In this document: piece after piece, positions 57,147 through 64,000 of the stretch | Layout of the letters: each line of letters starts with the position of its first letter | Position numbering within the stretch: position 1 is the stretch's first letter | NCBI GenBank assembly: GCA_023375675.1 | Contig: JALQBC010000037.1 | Coordinates: 1-64,000, forward strand | Reading direction: 5' to 3' | Source of the DNA: Cytospora piceicola | Taxonomy: Eukaryota > Ascomycota > Sordariomycetes > Diaporthales > Cytosporaceae | DNA: 64,000 nt | The notes under the pieces: model-generated | What the model saw: the letters and a program-made list of their open reading frames with translations, nothing else | The model's database searches: none | Told to the model about the DNA's origin: nothing | Position numbers and translations under genes: made by a program

Positions 57147-58267
57147 CGTTGGGGAGAGAGTACGATGCCACGACACCTGCGAATGTCACTGACGATATAA
57201 TGCCGACTCACGTCTACGAGGAATCCGCTGGGTCATATTTCGTCGTTCGGTCTCTGACGAAACTCACCCGTTGTAAATAGCATTTGATACCCTGAAAATA
57301 GAAGGCATGGGAGGCAAAGGGCCATAGTAGGATGTTTATTGTTGCATGGAGTCATTGGCTGTTTGTTCTTTGGCTTGGGAAATACCTGGGAGGAGACGAT
57401 TGCCAGAGCATTTACGGGATATTGGAACTGTCGATGTATGGAAGCATTCGTGTCATTCTCCTGGTTCACGGGGCCGTTACAAGTGATTGGGATTAAATGA
57501 AACGTTCAGTGCTACGTGTATGCCGGTGTTCATCCTGATACCCAGATACGTAGGTAGGTAAGCTGCGGTTTGTTTTACCGCCCAGGTAGGTAGATGATGT
57601 ATATGATGTCTCAGATGGACACAGCTACGGCGACTGTGTAGGTATTGACTTTGTTGCGATATAAAGCTATTGCACTTAAGGTCTACGGGTGCCTAGGGAT
57701 TGCCAGGTTACTTAGACTTTAGCGTATAAGTCGACCTTAACCGGATACCTATTTCTCTCTATCAAATACCTAGGTCGTTAATTTATATCTTTAGGTTCTA
57801 GTACAATAGCAGGCTTAACGGGTAAGCAGTTAGCTAGTTGGCGGTTTAGCAGATGGGCACGTTGGCAGCTTAGCTGAGTTGCGTGATAGTAGCAGCTACG
57901 TGTGTTCATGTACCTGAGCTACAGCCCTGAACAGTCTCAGTGGCTATTCCCGTCTCAGAGCATCGAAATGGATCTCCCACTCGCGTAGTTTTAGCGGCCG
58001 CTGAGAGCCGAATTAGTGGGTCTAGCGCATCTGGGATCTTTTGGACAGGGGCATCTCAATCCGGAGAAGCTCTTCGCCTCAAAATAATGCTGCAACCTTG
58101 AATGCCACTTGTACGACGTACCTACCTCCACAATCCCTTTTTATCACACAAAGAATCCAGGCACAGGAAAAACAGACCATACTCAGTGACTGCGACACTT
58201 GTGGTTCTATCGAAGTACGCACATACGTAGGAGTGAAGACCCACTAGGACGACCGACCAAGGCCAGG
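57147..58267. other. Intergenic region rich in TAGGTA motifs
   Basis: No gene seen. Repeated GTAGGTAGGTA and TACCTAGG motifs occur near 57547-57595 and 57765-57775. A GCGGT-TTGTTTT-ACCGC hairpin lies near 57565. Irregular AGCTTAGC/TAGCTAG repeats lie near 57825-57900. Confidence 0.6.
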
Positions 58268-59539
58268 ATGCGTGACGACAGCGCGCACGAGGAAAGCTAT
58301 GGCAGAGAACGCGCGGAAGAGAGGACTCGAGCTGGTGATGGGCGGAGAACGAGGTCAAGATCCAAATCACCCACAAGACGGCCTGTAGCTGCCGATTTCT
58401 ACCGAGCGAGATCACCTGAACAAGACGACCGCCGCCATTCCCATCATCACCATGGTCGACGCCGACACCACTCTCGAGATGTGGACGGCACGCCTTCACA
58501 GCCAACAGACGAATCTCGAGACCCCAACAAGCGACGAAAGCACGGCCGTGACCATCATCATCACCGTCGGCATCACCATCACCACTCGTCCGAGCCGAAA
58601 GAAGCCCCCGTCAAGATTCCTTTCAATGCGCGCCCGCTTTCATACAAACATGACCTCGAGGCCTTCGAGCCATTATTTGCATACTACCTCGATATACAGA
58701 AGGGGAAGGATTTCTACGAACTAGATTCGCACGAGGCGCGCGGACGTTGGAAGAGCTTTGTGAATAAATGGAACCGCGCAGAGCTCGCGGAAGGGTGGTA
58801 TGACCCGGAGATGTTCGAGCGCGTGGTCAAGGAGGCCCCGTCGCGGACGAGGTCTGAAATCCACGACGTGAAAAGTCGCAAGGAAGCGGACTCCCCTGCA
58901 CCACCAAGCGATACAGACGAGACTCAACGACGGCAAGATCCCTCTCCGGGGAGCAGGCGCGATGAGGTGCACGGGGAAGAAGATGACAAGATGGACCAAG
59001 ACGAGGATGACGAAGACGACTACCTCCCGGCCCTGCCACCAGGGCAACCCGCCGCGAACCCAGGCCCCAGCCGCCACGGTCCCGGCATCCCCACCACGGG
59101 CGACTTGACCCTGCAGCGCGAGGCGGCCGCCGAGGAGCACGCGGCCCGCATCGCGGACCTGCGGCTCGCGCGCAAGGCCGACCGGGTGCGGCAGAAGGAG
59201 CGGATCGACGAGCTGGTGCCGCGGGCGGAGGCGGGGACGCGGGAGAGGCAGCTGGAGAAGAAGGCGCTCGTGAACGACAAGATGCGGTCGTTCCGGGAGA
59301 AGGGGGACGCGATGGAGGAGGTCGGCGAGAGCGACCTGATGGGCGGGGGCGACTCGCTGGATGAGTTCAGGAAGGCGGCGAAGGAGCAGCAGAGGAAGAA
59401 GACGGACCGGGAGCTGCGGCGGGAGGCGGAGGCGCGGGCCAAGGCGGAGGAGAGGGAGGAGAGGCTGAGGGAGTGGAGGGAGAGGGAGGAGGAGAAGTTG
59501 AGGGGCCTGAAGGAGTTGGCTAGGGCAAGGTTTGGGTGA
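58268..59539 (+). CDS. Charged nuclear-like protein, RS/His-rich with C-terminal coiled coil
   Basis: A single exon of 423 residues; the frame extends upstream only to a TTG, so the ATG at 58268 is chosen. The N terminus is rich in Arg-Ser, Arg-Asp and His runs, as in splicing-related proteins. A conserved-looking block at about 125-195 contains Tyr-Leu-Asp-Ile-Gln-Lys-Gly-Lys-Asp, then Arg-Trp-Lys-Ser-Phe-Val-Asn-Lys-Trp-Asn-Arg, then Gly-Trp-Tyr-Asp-Pro. An Asp/Glu-rich stretch follows. The last 150 residues are almost entirely Arg, Lys, Glu and Ala, consistent with a long coiled coil. No helicase motif is present. I do not recognise a characterised family; nuclear location and an RNA-related role are inference from composition. 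Confidence 0.85.
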   Translation: MRDDSAHEESYGRERAEERTRAGDGRRTRSRSKSPTRRPVAADFYRARSPEQDDRRHSHHHHGRRRHHSRDVDGTPSQPTDESRDPNKRRKHGRDHHHHRRHHHHHSSEPKEAPVKIPFNARPLSYKHDLEAFEPLFAYYLDIQKGKDFYELDSHEARGRWKSFVNKWNRAELAEGWYDPEMFERVVKEAPSRTRSEIHDVKSRKEADSPAPPSDTDETQRRQDPSPGSRRDEVHGEEDDKMDQDEDDEDDYLPALPPGQPAANPGPSRHGPGIPTTGDLTLQREAAAEEHAARIADLRLARKADRVRQKERIDELVPRAEAGTRERQLEKKALVNDKMRSFREKGDAMEEVGESDLMGGGDSLDEFRKAAKEQQRKKTDRELRREAEARAKAEEREERLREWREREEEKLRGLKELARARFG

Positions 59540-60480
59540 GGGGGTATCGGATGTTGATATTGATATTAGTCCACTTGGGTTCGTTGGACTGGAGTGTTTT
59601 TCTTGAGATACCCACCACGTAAGATGCACTTGGAAAAGATGTTCTGATTACTTGGACTACCTTCTTGTATTGCATGTGAGAGCATCCAATTGCGTGGATA
59701 CTGACAACGAGGCGATCGGGCAAGTCACCACACTCCCGTCGCCAATCATGACACTGGAGCAAAGAACGAACTCGCTCAATTTAGCACATGAAAGAGGGAG
59801 CGGTATTCTTGGATATTCTTGGATATTCTTGACTCACTCTTATTATTGTTTGGTCTTCTCAAAAAAGATGCCAGATTGGGAATCTCCATCTTCAAATTCA
59901 AGACTATGAACCGAGAGTCTGGCGAGGTTAATTCGGTGTGGAACACATCTATTTACAATGTTAATCCATGCATAGATACTGTATGTACCAGGCGTCGGTT
60001 GGATGAGGTCGGATGCGCTGGACTGTGGAATCACCCGAGGTGACGAGGGAGCTGTGGTGCGATGACGGGTCGGCCTTCTGTTACGGGATACTTAGCTTCA
60101 CTGTGTACTGATGGCCTGTACATAAGTCACACTTAACGTATCCTGCATGTATGACGCATGTCCATTCCCCGGATAAGCTGCCTCAGAATCCATGTCCAGC
60201 TACCTAAAGTACAGTATGTAAGCTGCAGGCACGCCACGCCAGGCCGGACAGGCCCATCACCACTCAACCTCCAAGGTTCCCGTTGTGTCTGCACTTCACG
60301 ACTTTGCCATAAACATCAAGATTTGGTAGTTATCACCACCATCTACTCCCTCGAATCAGCGCACCAGCTTGCGTACCAGCTACATTCCTTCATTTAGTCT
60401 TTTATCGATAGCGGCCGCATCAGTACTCCTTCGAGATCCCATTCAATTATAGTCGCCGCCGAGCGGCACTACCGGTCAAC
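59540..60480. other. Intergenic region
   Basis: No gene seen. A small tandem of TTCTTGGATA (two to three copies) lies at about 59808-59830. The right end is the promoter and leader of the NPC1 gene. Confidence 0.6.
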
Positions 60481-63400
60481 ATGACCAAGCTCACTGCCCT
60501 GGCAGCCGCCGGCGTCTTGGTACTGGCTACTTTGGGAGAGGCAGACCAGTTGTACACTCCCAAGCATGAAGCCGGCCGATGTGCAATCCGGGACCACTGT
60601 GGGAAGAAGAGCTTCTTCGGCAAGGAGCTGCCTTGTGTTGATAACGGCCTCGCTGAAGACCCCGATCAGGACCTCAGGAAACAGCTGGTAGATCTTTGCG
60701 GTCCTAAGTGGAATGATGGCCCAGTGTGCTGCACCAGTGACCAGGTACGCTTCGTAGTACCCCAAAAGCACGCCGTTTCCCTAAGATTGCCTCCCACCTA
60801 ACCAACATCGTGAACAGGTCGAGTCCCTCAAGAACGAGCTCTCCACGGCCAACACCATTGTCTCATCATGTCCTGCCTGTAAGGACAACTTCTACAACCT
60901 CTTCTGCACTTTCACTTGCTCTCCCGACCAGTCGCTATTCATCAATGTCACCAATACCATGTCCAAGAACGACAAGACACTGGTCACAGAGTTGGACCAG
61001 GTAGTATCCGAAGACTATGGCACTGGTTTCTACGACAGTTGTAAGGATGTCAAGTTCGGCCCGAGCAACAGTGAAGCCATGAAGCTCATCGGCGGTGGTG
61101 CTAAAAATTATACCCAACTGCTCAAATATCTGGGCGACGAGAAGATGCTCGGTTCGCCTTTCCAGATCAACTTTCCAACCTCTTACAAGGAGCCCGACAT
61201 GGGGCCCCTTGCTATGGTCCCCAAGAGCTGCAACGATGAGGATCCCAATTTCCGCTGCGCCTGTGTCGACTGCCCCGGTGTCTGTCCCGAACTGCCCAAG
61301 GTCAAGAAGAGCGGCTCCTGCAAGGTCGGCGTTCTGCCGTGTCTGTCATTTGCCTCGATATTTGTGTACAGCGTCTTGCTGCTGACCCTCCTTGTGGCCA
61401 CCGTCGGTCATGCTTGGTACAGAAAGAGAGCTGCTCGTATACAGGAGGAGAGAACCCTACTCCACGGTGGAATCGATGTCAGTGATGATGAGGATGACGA
61501 GGGTCGACTGGTGCAGAATGGAGCCATGCTCGATCGTCCAACCAGACCATACCGCCTCAACACCTGGTGTGATGCTGCTTTCTTCAAACTGGGCCACTGG
61601 GCAGCTCGCTTCCCGGCTATCACGATCTTCAGCTCTTTGATCGTCATCGTCATCCTCAGCGCTGGCTGGGTGCGATTTGAGATCGAGAAGGATCCCGCTA
61701 GATTGTGGGTCTCTCCAACATCTGCGGCTGCTCAGGAGAAGGAGTTCTTTGACTCCCATTTCGGCCCCTTTTACCGGGCCGAGAAGGTCTTCCTGGTCAA
61801 TGATACCTTGCCTTCGGGGCCTGGCCCAGTCCTGAGCCACGACACTCTAGTTTGGTGGATGCAGGTTGAGAAGGACATTGCGGAGCTCGAGAGTGAGACT
61901 TACAGGATGAGGCTCCACGATGTTTGCCTCAAGCCCACCGGCTCCGCCTGCGTTGTTCAGTCTGTGGCCGCATACTTCGAAAACGAACCTTCGCTCGTCG
62001 ACAAGGATGGTTGGAAGGACAAGCTACGATCTTGCGCCCAGGCACCCGCCGAGTGCCGTCCGGCTTATGGCCAGCCTCTTGAGCCAAACATGATCCTCGG
62101 TGGCTATCCGGAAGGTGGCGATGTTGCTGATGCGCCCGCAATGACTGTTACCTGGGTGGTCAACAACTTTCAAGAAGGTACACCTGAAGTTGCGCGAGCC
62201 ATGGACTGGGAGAAAGCTCTCAAGGAACGTCTGCTAGATCTCCAGAAAGAGGCTGCTTCCAGAGGTTTGAGGCTCTCGCTTTCCACCGAGATCAGCTTGG
62301 AGGAAGAGCTGAACAAGACCACCAACACGGATGCCAAGATTATCATCATCAGCTACGTGATCATGTTCTTGTACGCATCTATTGCCCTTGGCTCTACGAC
62401 GCTGTCCCTTCGAGACATGATCCGGAACCCGGCAGTCAGCATCGTCGAGTCCAAGTTCTCTCTTGGTGTTGCTGGCATAGTGATCGTCCTCATGTCGATC
62501 AGTGCCTCTATCGGCCTGTTCTCCTGGGCGAATCTCAAGGCTACACTCATCATTGTCGATGTCATCCCTTTTATTGTGCTCGCCGTCGGCGTTGACAACA
62601 TCTTCCTCATTGTTCACGAGTTCGAGCGTGTCAACATCAGAAACCCCGATGACGACGTCGAGGTGCGAGTCGCCAAGGCCCTGGGTCGCATGGGCCCTTC
62701 CATCCTGCTCTCAGCAATCACAGAGACTGTGTCTTTCGCGCTGGGCGCCTTTGTCGGCATGCCGGCTGTCCGTAACTTCGCCATCTATGCCGCCGGCGCT
62801 GTATTCATCAATGCCCTGCTCCAGGTCACGCTGTTCATCTCCCTGCTGTCATACAACCAGAAGCGTGTTGAAGACTCCCGGATGGACTGCTTACCCTGCA
62901 TCCCCATTAAGGCCGCCAGGGTTCATCTCAACGGTAGCAATGGCAACATGGGTGCGCGGCTGTACGAGATGCCCGAAGAAGGCGCCCTCCAGCGGTTCAT
63001 AATTAGGTATTATGCACCAACGCTGCTTGGTAAGAAGGTCAAGGTGGTCATTGTGGCATTCTTCCTGGGCCTCTTTGCCGCCGGTGTCGCTCTAATTCCC
63101 GAGGTCAAGTTGGGTCTCGACCAGAGAGTCGCTATCCCTGATGAGTCCTACCTTATCCCTTACTTCAACGATCTGTACGACTACTTTGACTCTGGTCCAC
63201 CCGTCTATTTCGTTGCCAAGGATGTCGACGCAACAAAGAGGAAGTATCAGCAGGAAATCTGTGCAAGATTCACCACTTGCGATTCCATGTCACTCACGAA
63301 TATTCTTGAGCAGGAGCGCAAGCGGACAGAGGTGTCGTATATTTCGTCACCCGCTGCAAGTTGGATTGATGATTTCTTCTTGTGGCTGAATCCTCAGTTC

Positions 63401-64000
63401 GAGGAGTGCTGTGTCGAGAAAGGATCTGCCTGCTTTGAAGGAAGGGATCCTGCTTGGAACATCACCCTGTCGGGCATGCCCGAGGGAGATGAGTTCCTAC
63501 ACTATCTCGACAAGTTCCTAGCTGCACCAACGACCGACGACTGCCCACTGGGCGGCCAGGCATCCTACGGCTCAGCTGTGGTCATCGATGAGCAGAAACA
63601 GAAGGTTCCAGCAAGTCACTTCCGAACGATGCATTCCCCCTTGCGGAGCCAGGATGACTTCATCAACGCCTACTCATCTGCTCGGCGTATCGCCGCCGAC
63701 TTCAGCTCCAAGACGGGTGTCGAGGTCTTCCCTTACAGCGTCTTCTACATCTTCTTCGACCAGTACTTGACCATTGTTGGTCAGACTGCAGGCCTCCTCT
63801 GCGCCGCCGTTGGCATTATCTTCGTCCTCTCGTCAATCCTCCTCGGCTCCGCGCTTACCGGTGCGGCTGTTGCCATTACGGTGGTGATGACCACCGTAGA
63901 TATCATTGGGGCAATGGCCGTCTTCGGGGTAAGCCTCAACGCCGTGTCCTTGGTGAACCTCATCATCTGTGTCGGCATCGCGGTGGAATTCTGCGCCCAC
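60481..64000 (+). CDS. NCR1: NPC1-type sterol transporter, 3' end beyond window
   Basis: Partial: exon 1 is 60481-60744, the intron is 60745-60817 (73 nt, phase 0), and exon 2 runs open from 60818 to the window end, giving 1149 residues so far. NPC1/Ncr1 moves sterols from the vacuolar (lysosomal) lumen into the membrane, receiving them from NPC2. A signal peptide (residues 1-21) precedes the Cys-rich N-terminal sterol-binding domain, with Cys-Cys and Cys-Pro-Ala-Cys pairs and Phe-Cys-x-Phe-Thr-Cys. A first transmembrane helix follows near 280-305, then a luminal domain. The sterol-sensing domain of five helices starts at Thr-Asp-Ala-Lys-Ile-Ile-Ile-Ile and includes Val-Gly-Val-Asp-Asn-Ile-Phe-Leu. 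A second Cys-rich luminal loop and the start of the last RND-type helices are visible. About 100 residues should be missing. Confidence 0.97.

Noticed and set aside
1..64000. CRISPR arrays, bacterial operons or intact transposons
   Set aside because: No spaced repeats, no operon-like spacing and no reverse transcriptase, integrase or transposase motifs were found; genes are spliced and eukaryotic.

Overview
The window is eukaryotic nuclear DNA from a filamentous ascomycete (Pezizomycotina), most likely a Sordariomycete. The coding evidence is short GT..AG introns of about 50-120 nt, often with CTAAC-type branch sites just before the acceptor. The gene content also fits: a HET-domain protein, an SAT4/Pth11-like membrane protein, UstYa (DUF3328) proteins and copper-fist and oligopeptide-transporter families. 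I see no tRNA, rRNA, CRISPR array or intact transposon. Gene models below were spliced by hand; frame, splice sites and family motifs agree for nearly all of them.

Left part (1-20.5 kb): mostly gene-poor DNA with microsatellites, holding a small Cys-containing gene (2.3-2.7 kb), a Pro/Gln-rich coiled-coil protein (5-6 kb), an oligopeptide transporter (11.3-14 kb) and a complete HET-domain gene (14.9-17.3 kb). An AT-rich tract with a SINE-like Pol III promoter follows.

Middle (20.5-39 kb): an MFS transporter and a secreted CrtC/AttH-like lipocalin protein (the fold family of the fungal decalin Diels-Alderases) lie side by side. Housekeeping genes follow: an IMPACT-domain protein, mitochondrial ETF-ubiquinone oxidoreductase, TATA-binding protein with a long leader, and a peroxisomal FAD amine oxidase ending in Ser-Arg-Leu.

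Accessory block (40-50.6 kb): a plant-type O-methyltransferase, an SAT4/Pth11-like membrane protein, two UstYa-family oxidases on opposite strands, and a 51-residue secreted peptide transcribed divergently from the second UstYa gene. UstYa proteins oxidatively cyclise ribosomal peptides (ustiloxin, phomopsin, asperipin). The small peptide carries Tyr-Ala-Val-Trp near its C terminus, close to the Tyr-(Ala/Val)-Ile start of known dikaritin cores. This is the best candidate for an undescribed system: a compact single-core RiPP locus. The product and the joint function are inference.

Right part (52-64 kb): conserved genes return: a U2-associated SR140-like splicing factor, a copper-fist regulator with two C-terminal Cys motifs, an unrecognised charged coiled-coil protein, and an NPC1-type sterol transporter cut by the window end.
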